Shown: one piece after another, positions 45,740-54,125 of the stretch | Layout of the letters: each line of letters starts with the position of its first letter | How positions within the stretch are numbered: position 1 is the first letter of the stretch | NCBI GenBank assembly: GCA_945938055.1 | Contig: CAMEUH010000001.1 | Coordinates: forward strand, 7,601 to 71,600 | Source of the DNA: an uncultured Eubacteriaceae bacterium | Lineage (GTDB): Bacteria > Bacillota > Clostridia > Lachnospirales > Lachnospiraceae | Direction of reading: 5' to 3' | DNA length: 64,000 nt | Translations under genes and position numbers: made by a program | Notes under the pieces: generated by a model | Told to the model about the DNA's origin: nothing | Databases searched by the model: none | The model's input: only the letters and a program-made list of their open reading frames with translations

Positions 45740-46611
45740 CAGCGTTTCTCCCATCTTCCTGAGGCTCCGCAAGGAAGCACCAGACCATTACTTGATACCG
45801 GAAGCCCTACTTCATCAGAAGTAACCGTTCCTTTGAATTTCTTTAATTCCGTTGCCAGCATGTATGTCAGTACCGACGGTGCCAGTCCCGTGGTATACGA
45901 ATTAATCAGGAAAAACAACGGATCATCCGATAAAAGCTGTACACACAGTTTAATCAAAGGATGAATACAATCCTCTATTTTCCAGATTTCTCCTTTTGGT
46001 CCCCTTCCATAAGAAGGCGGATCCATAATAATGGCATCGTAATGATTCCCACGTCGGATTTCTCTTTCCACAAACTTCACACAGTCATCCACGATCCATC
46101 GGATTGGCGCCTCGGAAAGTCCTGAAGATGCTGCATTTTCCTTTGCCCATCCAACCATTCCCTTGGATGCATCCACATGCGTTACAGCAGCTCCGGCGCT
46201 TGCCGCTGCCAGTGTAGCTCCTCCGGTATATGCAAATAGATTCAGTACCTTAACCGACCTGCCCGTATTTTTAATTTCAGTGCGAATCTTATTTCCAAAC
46301 CATTCCCAGTTTGCTGCCTGCTCCGGAAAAAGTCCGGTGTGCTTAAAGCTAAACGGCTTCAGATGAAATGTCAATTCCTTATAATGAATGGACCACTGCT
46401 GCGGCAAATCAAAAAACTCCCACTCGCCTCCGCCTTTTGCACTTCTATGATAATGCCCATTCATCTTTTTCCAGCCTTTATGTGTCTTCGGAGTATCCCA
46501 GATAACCTGTGGATCCGGACGAACCAGAATATAATCTCCCCAGCGCTCCAGCTTTTCTCCTTTTGATGTATCTATTACTTCATATTCCTTCCATCCATCT
46601 GCAATCCACAT
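45739..46611 (-). CDS. RlmI-like class I rRNA methyltransferase
   Basis: 290 residues. SAM-binding motif I VLNLFAYTGGATLAAA, post-I VTHVDASKGMVGWAKEN and catalytic-region IIMDPPSYGRGPKGE match the COG1092 family that methylates cytosine C5 in 23S rRNA. There is no clear N-terminal PUA domain; instead a short N-terminal beta domain is seen. The start is the ATG at 46611, eight bases after GGAGG. The frame extends to 46662 without a ribosome site. It heads a transcript with the small basic protein and the ABC-F gene, a ribosome-related neighbourhood. Confidence 0.87.
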   Translation of the reverse strand: MWIADGWKEYEVIDTSKGEKLERWGDYILVRPDPQVIWDTPKTHKGWKKMNGHYHRSAKGGGEWEFFDLPQQWSIHYKELTFHLKPFSFKHTGLFPEQAANWEWFGNKIRTEIKNTGRSVKVLNLFAYTGGATLAAASAGAAVTHVDASKGMVGWAKENAASSGLSEAPIRWIVDDCVKFVEREIRRGNHYDAIIMDPPSYGRGPKGEIWKIEDCIHPLIKLCVQLLSDDPLFFLINSYTTGLAPSVLTYMLATELKKFKGTVTSDEVGLPVSSNGLVLPCGASGRWEKR

Positions 46612-46673
46612 CGGTTGTTCCTCCAAATATTCACGAAAATACCGTCTTGTACTCTGCATCATGGGTACAAAAA

Positions 46674-46707
46674 ACGGCTATGATACTATATATAATACCA
46701 TAGCCGT
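46674..46707 (-). terminator. Terminator of the ATP-grasp operon
   Basis: ACGGCTATG (46674-46682) pairs with CATAGCCGT (46699-46707). Minus-strand TTTTTTG follows. It lies 50 bases after the last gene of the five-gene operon. Confidence 0.88.
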
Positions 46708-46758
46708 AAATCTTTTTGAAGTATTCTTCTGTTCCAGATTCTATTTTATTACGTTTTC

Positions 46759-47688
46759 TTAAGACTCCTCAATGATTTTAAAAAGAACTGTATTATTATA
46801 AGTCATTGGTGTATCATGGGCAAAAAAGACCGTACCGGAACACGGTGCCATTACCCTCTCCTTAATATTTCCTTCATACGGATCAATAATATATGCCATC
46901 AGTTCTCCCTTCTGAACGCTTTTGTTCACCTGGGCAAAACCTTCAAAAATACCGGCATTTTTGGATTTCACCGGTACCATTTCATTTTCATTAATTACTC
47001 TGGAAATATATCCGTCATGTCCCTGATACTCCAGAATTCCCTCTTTATCCAGGAAATTCAGCACTGCACGGACCGCCTGCATTGCATTATCAATATCCAG
47101 CTTATCCGTTTCACTGGTGTAAATCGAAAATGACTGTCCATTCCAGATTTGCCAGTTATAATTTAATGTAGTAGTATCATAAGGTTTTGGATCACGAATC
47201 ACCACATATGGAAGACCAAATTCCTTTGCCAGCTCCTTCTTCTCATAACCGGTACGCATCATTCTTACATGTGGAATAAATTCCCCCGGCATGTAGAAGC
47301 TTGCAAACTGAATTCCTATCTTATAGTCCTGAATGGTATCAAACAGTCCTGCAGCAATCCTCTGTGTGGTTTCTCCCTGATTGTATCCTGGGAACATACG
47401 GTTAATATCAGTATTATCAATTGGATAAAATCTCTTATTGATATTAATGGAATAAGTATTTACACAGGGAACTACCATGACAGACTTTCCTTCCTTTATC
47501 TTCCCTGCCTTTTCAATCTCCTTTAGTGCCTTAACCAGCTGTGCACATGCATATAACTGCTGCACTTCATTTCCTCTTATGGCACCTACAACGCATGCCG
47601 ATTTTTCTCCTTTGCCAAAGATATATCCCTTGATTCTGAGATTATCCCTGTAGATTGAACTTAACTCATACAAAATCTTTTTTCTCAT
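46759..47688 (-). CDS. AstE/aspartoacylase-like protein lacking zinc ligands
   Basis: 309 residues of the succinylglutamate desuccinylase/aspartoacylase (M14-like) family. It retains the fold landmarks DINRMFPG (about 94-101) and a C-terminal beta domain (APCSGTVFFAH). The zinc motif reads RGNE, with Arg38 where the paralogue at 47698 has His43, and the third ligand position reads IQFAS, with Phe128 in place of His131. The catalytic Glu region is also altered (IYTSE against VVEQG). It is probably a catalytically dead partner. I start at the ATG at 47688 after AGGTGG. A GTG at 47697 directly follows the upstream stop. Last gene of the operon. Confidence 0.85.
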   Translation of the reverse strand: MRKKILYELSSIYRDNLRIKGYIFGKGEKSACVVGAIRGNEVQQLYACAQLVKALKEIEKAGKIKEGKSVMVVPCVNTYSININKRFYPIDNTDINRMFPGYNQGETTQRIAAGLFDTIQDYKIGIQFASFYMPGEFIPHVRMMRTGYEKKELAKEFGLPYVVIRDPKPYDTTTLNYNWQIWNGQSFSIYTSETDKLDIDNAMQAVRAVLNFLDKEGILEYQGHDGYISRVINENEMVPVKSKNAGIFEGFAQVNKSVQKGELMAYIIDPYEGNIKERVMAPCSGTVFFAHDTPMTYNNTVLFKIIEES

Positions 47689-47697
47689 GTCCGCCAC

Positions 47698-48633
47698 CTA
47701 CATTTCCAATATTCTTGCAATCAGGGAACCTTTATTCACAACCGGATATTCCCTTAAGGTAAAGACCAGTCCGTTCACCGGGGACAGAATAGAATTCAGA
47801 ATCCTTCCATTCAGTGGGTCTATAATATTTCCAATCAGTTCATCCTTTTTTATCCTATTGGAGTGAACAACTTCCGGAACAAAGATTCCTGATTCCGGGG
47901 CATTAATAAAGCTAACCATTCCATCCTTTGATACAATCGGTTTCTTTGGCTTAATCACTTTTCCATCCCAAATACCTAGTTTCTTCATCAGGACAAAAAT
48001 TCCATCTACCAGTTGATCTCCATATTCTCTCGTCAGCCGCATTCCAACTCCCTGTTCCACAACCAGCATCGGTGTTCCGGTACTGTTAAGAGAATACGCA
48101 AGCGTCGATTCCAGAACAGTTGCTGCACTATGTACCCAGACATAATCAATATTCAGCAGTTTCGCATATGGAACCAGCTTTCTTCGATCTTTTTCATTAA
48201 TACGCACCTGCGGAATTTCCTTTAAGAAAATATTACTTGCATGAATATCCACACACATATCCGATCCAGACAAATCCTCCACAATTCCAGCAGCAATATA
48301 CTCCGGCATCGCACCAGATTCCGTATTGCCTGGAAAAATCCGGTTCATGTCCAGGTCAAATCCCGGAACTCCTCTTGTAATGGAATCAATTCCCAATGGA
48401 TTTAATGCCGGATAAATATCCACAATTCCCTTAAGATGTTCTTTCCCCTCCTGGATTCTTCTTTGCAGCTCGTAACATACATACTGCCCCTCCAGTTCAT
48501 CTCCGTGTGTCCCCGTAACAATACTGATTCTTTTTTCATCTCCGCATAGCCCAGCCTCCGGAATCAGCCTGTTTTTATATATTTTCAATTTCTCGTCTAC
48601 GGGAAGCTCCACTTCCGCCACAACATGTACCAT
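47698..48633 (-). CDS. AstE/aspartoacylase-like zinc hydrolase
   Basis: 311 residues. The zinc ligands are His43 and Glu46 in GTHGDE and His131 in DIHAS, with a probable catalytic Glu in LVVEQG. These are the features of the AstE/AspA family, which removes acyl or amino-acid groups from amide bonds. A C-terminal biotinyl-like beta domain (SPVNGLVFTLREYPVV) follows. The start is the ATG at 48633, after AGGAGGG. It lies fourth in the operon behind the transglutaminase. It may trim the product of the ATP-grasp ligase; this is inference. Confidence 0.87.
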   Translation of the reverse strand: MVHVVAEVELPVDEKLKIYKNRLIPEAGLCGDEKRISIVTGTHGDELEGQYVCYELQRRIQEGKEHLKGIVDIYPALNPLGIDSITRGVPGFDLDMNRIFPGNTESGAMPEYIAAGIVEDLSGSDMCVDIHASNIFLKEIPQVRINEKDRRKLVPYAKLLNIDYVWVHSAATVLESTLAYSLNSTGTPMLVVEQGVGMRLTREYGDQLVDGIFVLMKKLGIWDGKVIKPKKPIVSKDGMVSFINAPESGIFVPEVVHSNRIKKDELIGNIIDPLNGRILNSILSPVNGLVFTLREYPVVNKGSLIARILEM

Positions 48634-48669
48634 ATTTTTCCCTCCTGCTTCCAAAAAAAATGGCAGAAG

Positions 48670-49452
48670 CTATTCTGCTTCCACCACCACACTTATTTTC
48701 TGATGTTCAACGGCATTACCCACATAGATTCCCTTGTTGATAATACAGTCACCATAATCTCTTCCATGTGAAATCTTTACATAGTCCTCCGATACGAGAA
48801 GATTATTTGTTGCATCCAGCCCATACCACCGTCCCTGACTGAAAACCTCGGTCCATGCATGGGACAAGCCTTCTCCTACCATCATTCCCACAACATAACG
48901 GCATGGTATCCCGGCAATCCGAAGAAGCGATAACAGGATATGGGTATAATCCTGACAGACTCCACTCCCCTTTTGCAGTGCCTCTTCTGCCGTGGTATAA
49001 ATATCGGTTACATCCTTTTCATAACGAAATGTCTGATGAAGTTTTCTCATCAGATGAAGAGCGCGTTCATAATCACTTACATCTCCCGGCAATTCATTCT
49101 GACGGTAAAATTCACGGATACATTCCCCCGGCAGGGTATAAGGCGACTGATTCCTAAAGATAATATTCTGTGAATCATCATTTCCGGTATACTCTTCCAT
49201 TCCGGTCTGTGCAACACCCTGTACCAGCACATCAAAGTTTTTATGTTCATTCAGGCAATTTCCAATCAGCATTTCATTAGAAAAAGCATCCCTCTCTCTC
49301 GAAAGATACTGATATGGTGTAACACGAACATCCAAAGTCTGAATCTTCTGCCTGCAATCCGACTGCGGTATGCACTTTAATGAAAAATAATGTTCCCTTA
49401 TCGGTAAATCATACGAATACGTCATTTCATAATGAAAGCGTAATAATTTCAT
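48670..49452 (-). CDS. Transglutaminase-like cysteine peptidase
   Basis: 260 residues. The catalytic triad is Cys166 (GVCQDYTH), His198 (SHAW) and Asp213 (DATN). The N-terminal 100 residues form the beta domain usual in COG1305 proteins (HYEMTYSYDLPIREHYFSLK). No signal peptide is seen, so it is cytosolic. The start overlaps the alpha-E gene stop by four bases (ATGA). Members of this cluster are thought to cleave or cross-link peptides made by the neighbouring ATP-grasp enzyme. Confidence 0.9.
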   Translation of the reverse strand: MKLLRFHYEMTYSYDLPIREHYFSLKCIPQSDCRQKIQTLDVRVTPYQYLSRERDAFSNEMLIGNCLNEHKNFDVLVQGVAQTGMEEYTGNDDSQNIIFRNQSPYTLPGECIREFYRQNELPGDVSDYERALHLMRKLHQTFRYEKDVTDIYTTAEEALQKGSGVCQDYTHILLSLLRIAGIPCRYVVGMMVGEGLSHAWTEVFSQGRWYGLDATNNLLVSEDYVKISHGRDYGDCIINKGIYVGNAVEHQKISVVVEAE

Positions 49453-50117
49453 AATTTCACAATATTCTCCAACTTTAATATGGCTTCGGAATAGTTTATT
49501 TTATTTTCTGTAATTGCCTGTTCCAGATAGGATATCACAGTCTTATCATAGGAAAGACCGGTCAGCTCCATCCTGGATTTCAGTTTGGCAAATTCTCTCT
49601 CCAGCATTGAAACCGGACGTTCAAATCGTAAATACAAATCCAGCCGTTCTATTCTTCTGCCAGCTTTTATTATACTACGAATTTGGCGGTCGTCAATGGA
49701 ATCATCCACATATCCCCAGAATGCCAGAATATAATCAATTACCTCCTGCAATTCCAGTAGTGGTGCCTCAGAATATCTCGCCGCCTTCATACAGGAAAGG
49801 GCAAGCTCCACATAAGAAATTGTTTCCGTTCCAATGACATCCCTCATAACCATGGCATTATCATATGTTCTTGTCAGGTTGCTGATAATCGAATCCACAT
49901 TTTTCTCATCAAAGGGATATTTATTGATAAACTCCATTTTAGAGCCGTACACATCCGGAATATCCAGCATGCTGCATAATTCCTTATAGGAGTCCTCCGA
50001 CTCGTCAATCATTCTGTCATATCCCACAAAAAATTCACGCAGAGTTGTATAAACTCTCTCATTATACCTTCCCAGCCAATAAAGACCGCTTGCCTTTTCT
50101 AACGCAATAATACCCAT
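49449..50117 (-). CDS. Alpha-E domain protein
   Basis: 222 residues, almost all helical. ASGLYWLGRYNERVYTTLREF at the start is a clear Alpha-E (COG2307) signature, including conserved Arg and Glu positions. YSEAPLLELQEVIDYI and KAGRRIERLDLYLRFERPV follow. The biochemical role is unknown, but the family nearly always neighbours a circularly permuted ATP-grasp enzyme and a transglutaminase, as here. It overlaps the ATP-grasp gene by 19 bases. Confidence 0.9.
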   Translation of the reverse strand: MGIIALEKASGLYWLGRYNERVYTTLREFFVGYDRMIDESEDSYKELCSMLDIPDVYGSKMEFINKYPFDEKNVDSIISNLTRTYDNAMVMRDVIGTETISYVELALSCMKAARYSEAPLLELQEVIDYILAFWGYVDDSIDDRQIRSIIKAGRRIERLDLYLRFERPVSMLEREFAKLKSRMELTGLSYDKTVISYLEQAITENKINYSEAILKLENIVKL

Positions 50118-51412
50118 GTGTCTTTAAATCCTCCTCCCTGTGATGAATTCACTACAAATGAATCCGGATTTCTGGAAAATCTGGTAAGGCCACTCTTCCA
50201 CACCTTTACTTCTTTTCCCGTCAGAACAAATGCTCTTAAATCTGCCTTTCTAGGAACCCGTTCTCCATTTTCCATGATATCAATATCAATAAAATCTATG
50301 ACTTCCTGTGCAATAAACCTTCTTGGTTCACTCTTTACCAGATTGATGAAATCCTCTTTTTTCTGTCCCTCAAGATCTTTTCCAAATACTACGCCGTAAC
50401 CACCGGCCTCTGCCACATCCTTAATAACCAGATTATCAAAATTCTCAAGAACATATTTCTTGTCTTCCTCATAAAAAGGCAGATATGTAGGTGCATTATT
50501 CAATATGGATTTTTCGTTCAAATAATACTCAATCATTTTCGGAACAAAATAATAAATTCCCTTGTCGTCGGCAATCCCATTTCCAGGCGCATTAAGCAGT
50601 GCCACATTTCCCTTCTTAAAAGCAGAATATAAATGCGGAACTCCAATGACCGAATCAGCACAGAAATTCATCGGGTCCAGGTATTCATCGGAAATTCTTC
50701 GGTAAACTGCACCAACCTTCTGTTTTTCATCATTACAGCCTATGTAATAAAGGTAATCATCCTCCACAATCAATTCCTGCCCCGTGGCCAGAATAGAACC
50801 TGTCTTTTCTGCCAGAAAGGAATGCTCAAAATATGCCGCATTATACCGACCCGGTGTCAGAATGACATTAATTCCTCCCGTATTCACATAATCCATGACT
50901 TCTTTTAGCAGTGCTGCATAATTCCTGTTATCCGCAACCGGAATATCATGAAATGTACTCGGACTTGCCCTGCGGCATAAATTTCTTGCTATCATCGGAT
51001 ACGATGCTCCGGAAGGGACTCTCAAGTTATCCTCCAGCACATACCACGTCTTGTCCTTTGCCTGAACTAGGTCAATGCCGGAAATGTGACTGTAAATTGC
51101 CTTCGGCGGTAACGCGCCCTCGCACTCTGCCATATAGCCGGAGGAAGAAAAAATAAATTCCTCCGGTATGACTCCATCCTTCACGATATTCTTTTCTCCA
51201 TAAATATCCGCAAGAAAACGATTCAATGCTGTGACACGTTGAATCAATCCTCTTTCCAGGTAATCAAACTCCTCTTTTTCAATTACTCTGGGAATGGAAT
51301 CAAAAGGAAACAGCTGCTCCTTAAATGTACCATTTTTGTAGATGCCAAACTTTACACCATAGCGTTCTAACAGCTTATTGACTGCATCTGACTGGTTAAA
51401 CAATTGTTTCAT
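50099..51412 (-). CDS. Circularly permuted ATP-grasp amidoligase-like enzyme
   Basis: 437 residues of the CP_ATPgrasp (COG2308) family. ALNRFLADIYGEKNIVKDGV, the core motif YVLEDNLRVPSGASYPMIARN and the C-terminal VVKDVAEAGGYGVVFGKDL with FIAQEVIDF and RADLRAFV give nucleotide- and metal-binding elements. The family is proposed to form amide bonds in peptide-like products. It is the first gene of the operon, with GAGGTAAC before the ATG. A consensus promoter lies at 51534-51562, and a terminator-like hairpin in the leader. Confidence 0.9.
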   Translation of the reverse strand: MKQLFNQSDAVNKLLERYGVKFGIYKNGTFKEQLFPFDSIPRVIEKEEFDYLERGLIQRVTALNRFLADIYGEKNIVKDGVIPEEFIFSSSGYMAECEGALPPKAIYSHISGIDLVQAKDKTWYVLEDNLRVPSGASYPMIARNLCRRASPSTFHDIPVADNRNYAALLKEVMDYVNTGGINVILTPGRYNAAYFEHSFLAEKTGSILATGQELIVEDDYLYYIGCNDEKQKVGAVYRRISDEYLDPMNFCADSVIGVPHLYSAFKKGNVALLNAPGNGIADDKGIYYFVPKMIEYYLNEKSILNNAPTYLPFYEEDKKYVLENFDNLVIKDVAEAGGYGVVFGKDLEGQKKEDFINLVKSEPRRFIAQEVIDFIDIDIMENGERVPRKADLRAFVLTGKEVKVWKSGLTRFSRNPDSFVVNSSQGGGFKDTWVLLR

Positions 51413-51469
51413 GTTACCTCATCCCTTTCCTCTTTTCTCTCTTTAAAGATACCGGAATAAAAAAAATAA

Positions 51470-51498
51470 AGCGCCATAAGTCTATACTTATAGCGCCT
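51470..51498 (-). terminator. Terminator/attenuator in the ATP-grasp leader
   Basis: AGCGCCATAAG (51470-51480) pairs with 51487-51497 (one wobble), and minus-strand TTTATTTTTTTT follows. It ends the fhs-phosphopantetheinyl transferase transcript. Because the ATP-grasp promoter lies upstream of it at 51534-51562, it also lies in that operon's leader and could attenuate it. Confidence 0.85.
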
Positions 51499-51533
51499 TT
51501 GCCCATTAATTAATAATATTAATTTATAGGGGT

Positions 51534-51562
51534 ATTATAATTCAGAAATTAATATATGTCAA
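51534..51562 (-). promoter_or_regulatory. Consensus promoter of the ATP-grasp operon
   Basis: Minus-strand TTGACA (51557-51562) and TATAAT (51534-51539), both perfect, with 17 bases between them. The -35 lies inside the 3' end of the phosphopantetheinyl transferase gene. The predicted start is near 51527, about 115 bases before the ATG. Confidence 0.88.
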
Positions 51563-52115
51563 CGGGAATATTAATTTTTTTCTCCGCCGCAATGGATATC
51601 AAAAAATGTTCTTTATCATGAACCACTTCATGTCTTCCCACAATCAGACGATTTTCCAGTGAATCCATCTGATTTAACTCCCTTATAATCCCGTCACCAC
51701 TCATTTTAACGAGACTTTCCTTAGCAGTCCAGACACGAAAAAAGAATTCATCTTTGTCCTCAGCCTGCTCCAGTTTCTGTAACTCCAATCCAGTCATTAC
51801 TCTCTTGGCAACATTTTCCCGGTATGGTCTTACATTCTCCACGTCAATACCCAGACAAAATATTTTTGAAACCGCACATGCTGCCATTCCTTTGCAATGA
51901 CTGATGTTAAACTGCACACCAGAGTCCACAAAAAATGGTTTCCCATGAATTCCTTTTTCGATGTGAAGTTTCTCTGTATTTTCCTTATAAAAATCCCACA
52001 CCACATTTCTCAGAAGTTCATATGCCTGCTCATGTTCGTGTGAATAGCAATGTTCCTGACCCAGGAGAACATATGCCGCCACGATATCATCATCTCTTAT
52101 AATCTGATAATTCAT
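51549..52115 (-). CDS. 4'-phosphopantetheinyl transferase (Sfp/AcpT-type)
   Basis: 188 residues. It transfers the phosphopantetheine arm of CoA to a carrier protein. FNISHCKG, GIDVENVRPYR (Mg site) and VWTAKESLVKMSGDGI are the diagnostic motifs. It is shorter than Sfp (about 224), and no carrier protein or synthetase gene lies nearby, so the partner is unknown. I use the ATG at 52115, eight bases after GAAGAG. A TTG at 52121 is too close to that site. It follows fhs by 33 bases and shares its transcript. Confidence 0.88.
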   Translation of the reverse strand: MNYQIIRDDDIVAAYVLLGQEHCYSHEHEQAYELLRNVVWDFYKENTEKLHIEKGIHGKPFFVDSGVQFNISHCKGMAACAVSKIFCLGIDVENVRPYRENVAKRVMTGLELQKLEQAEDKDEFFFRVWTAKESLVKMSGDGIIRELNQMDSLENRLIVGRHEVVHDKEHFLISIAAEKKINIPVDIY

Positions 52116-52148
52116 TCTCAAATCTCTTCCCGGATTGCAATCAATCTT

Positions 52149-53819
52149 TTAAAACAATCCCGTAATCTTACCGGATTCATCCACATCCACCTGTTCTGCC
52201 GCCGGAGTTTTCGGAAGTCCCGGCATGGTCATGATGGTTCCTGTGATTGCCACGATAAATCCTGCTCCTGCAGAAACATATACCTCACGAACATGAATAT
52301 CAAAATTCTCCGGACGTCCCAGCTTATTCGGGTCATCTGAAAGAGAATACTGGTTTTTTGCCATGCAGACCGGAAGATTTCCAAAACCAAGCTCCATAAT
52401 TCTCTCCAGTGCCTTCTTTGCCGCCGGCTCCAGAACAACGTCTGCTGCTCCATAAATCTCTCTTGCAATCTTTTGAATCTTGTCATAAAGACTCATTTCA
52501 TCCTCATAGAGCACCTTAAAATGACTCTCCTTGTTCTCCAAGGTGTACAATACCTTTTCTGCAAGATTCTTTCCGCCATTTCCGCCCTCTGCCCATACAT
52601 CGGAAAGTGCGAATTCACAACCTCTTTCCTCGCAGAACTTCTGTATATAATCAAGTTCTGCCTGCGTATCTGACACAAAATGATTCAATGTCACAACAAC
52701 CGGAACCCCGAATTTCTGTAGATTTTCGATATGCTTTTCAAGATTGACAATGCCCTTCTTTAACGCCTCCAGATTTTCTGTTGAAAGCTCTGCCTTAGGG
52801 ACTCCACCATTATATTTTAACGCACGAACCGTTGCAACCAGTACAACTGCATCCGGTTTTAAGCCTGCTTTACGACACTTAATATCAAAGAATTTCTCTG
52901 CTCCAAGATCCGCTCCAAAGCCGGCTTCCGTAACTACATAATCTGCAAGCTTCATCGCCATCTTGGTTGCACGAATACTGTTACATCCATGCGCAATATT
53001 TGCAAAAGGACCTCCATGCACGATTGCCGGTGTATTTTCCAGAGTCTGAATTAAATTTGGCTTGATGGCATCCTTTAGAAGTGCCGCCATGGCACCAACT
53101 GCCTTAAGGTCGGCTGCCGTTACCGGCTTTCCGCTCCTGGTATATGCCACGATAATCTTTGCAAGACGTTCCTTTAAATCCTGCATATCCTCTGCCAGGC
53201 AAAGAATTGCCATGATTTCCGATGCAACAGTAATGATGAAATGATCCTCTCTTACAAATCCATCCGTCTTATTGCCAAGACCCACAACCACATTTCGCAG
53301 AACTCTGTCATTCATGTCCAGACATCTCTTCCATACAATCTGACGTGTATCAATATCCAATGCATTTCCCTGCTGGATATGATTATCTAACATTGCCGCC
53401 AGCAGATTGTTAGCAGAAGTGATTGCATGAAAATCCCCTGTAAAATGAAGATTCAGTTCATCCATTGGCACCACCTGTGCATACCCGCCTCCCGCAGCAC
53501 CACCTTTCACACCAAAACAAGGTCCCAGAGACGGTTCCCGCAGAGCAATAACAGCCTTTTTCCCGAGCTTACATAAAGCTTCTCCAAGTCCCACACTCAC
53601 CGTTGTCTTTCCTTCTCCCGCCGGTGTTGGATTAATTGCTGTAACCAAAATCAGCTTACCATCCGGGTTCTTCTGAATCCTCTCAGAAAGTTCATCGGAA
53701 AGCTTTGCCTTGTACTTTCCATACAGTTCCAGTTCATCCTCCGTAATGTCCAGCTGTGCTGCTACATCCTTAATCGGAATCATTTTTGCTTCCTGTGCAA
53801 TTTCAATATCTGTCTTCAT
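52149..53819 (-). CDS. fhs: Formate-tetrahydrofolate ligase
   Basis: 556 residues. It makes 10-formyl-tetrahydrofolate from formate, THF and ATP, an entry to one-carbon metabolism. The P-loop-like [18 protein letters not shown] starts at residue 65. [34 protein letters not shown] and the C-terminal ICMAKNQ-like segment ([12 protein letters not shown]) are family motifs. AGGATGAGG precedes the ATG. It is preceded by a tandem glycine riboswitch with a terminator, which ties its expression to glycine. Confidence 0.97.
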   Translation of the reverse strand: MKTDIEIAQEAKMIPIKDVAAQLDITEDELELYGKYKAKLSDELSERIQKNPDGKLILVTAINPTPAGEGKTTVSVGLGEALCKLGKKAVIALREPSLGPCFGVKGGAAGGGYAQVVPMDELNLHFTGDFHAITSANNLLAAMLDNHIQQGNALDIDTRQIVWKRCLDMNDRVLRNVVVGLGNKTDGFVREDHFIITVASEIMAILCLAEDMQDLKERLAKIIVAYTRSGKPVTAADLKAVGAMAALLKDAIKPNLIQTLENTPAIVHGGPFANIAHGCNSIRATKMAMKLADYVVTEAGFGADLGAEKFFDIKCRKAGLKPDAVVLVATVRALKYNGGVPKAELSTENLEALKKGIVNLEKHIENLQKFGVPVVVTLNHFVSDTQAELDYIQKFCEERGCEFALSDVWAEGGNGGKNLAEKVLYTLENKESHFKVLYEDEMSLYDKIQKIAREIYGAADVVLEPAAKKALERIMELGFGNLPVCMAKNQYSLSDDPNKLGRPENFDIHVREVYVSAGAGFIVAITGTIMTMPGLPKTPAAEQVDVDESGKITGLF

Positions 53820-53864
53820 AATTCCTCATCCTTTCGCATCATTTCCGGTATTTAAGTAAAATAA

Positions 53865-53892
53865 GGCGTACTGGCAGAAAAACCAGTACGCC
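53865..53892 (-). terminator. Riboswitch expression-platform terminator
   Basis: GGCGTACTGG (53865-53874) pairs with CCAGTACGCC (53883-53892), and minus-strand TTATTTTA follows. It lies between the glycine aptamers and fhs, so it is the probable regulated terminator. Confidence 0.85.
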
Positions 53893-54068
53893 TCTGTCTC
53901 TTGTACCTGAAAGATTTATCATCTGATGATATTGCTTCTTCGGTGCATTATATGCTCTCCAGAGTCTCGTCCAGACATGGTCCTTTTTGCCTGAGAGTTT
54001 ACGCGTCTTCCCCTTCGGCGCCGAAAAATGGCATTACTTACCACCTTCATCCGGTCTCTCCCATGTCC
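53893..54068 (-). promoter_or_regulatory. Tandem glycine riboswitch upstream of fhs
   Basis: On the minus strand the first aptamer carries GGGAGAGACCGG (near 54051-54062), GCGCCGAAGGGG (near 54009-54021) and ACTCTCAGGCAAAAAGGAC (near 53980-53998). A linker leads to a second aptamer with CTGGAGAGC, CACCGAAGAAGC, and TTTCAGGTACAAGAGACAGAG (split around 53893-53914). These are the conserved glycine aptamer segments. A terminator follows directly. Glycine binding would change fhs transcription, since 10-formyl-THF and glycine metabolism are linked through one-carbon units. Confidence 0.9.
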
Positions 54069-54096
54069 TTCATCCGACATTTTCACTTATTATTAA

Positions 54097-54125
54097 GTTA
54101 TAACTGATAACTTTTTCCTTGTCAA
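54097..54125 (-). promoter_or_regulatory. Promoter of the glycine-riboswitch/fhs transcript
   Basis: Minus-strand TTGACA (54120-54125) and TATAAC (54097-54102) with 17 bases between them. The -35 overlaps the stop codon of the TPR-DUF4037 gene at 54122. Confidence 0.85.
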
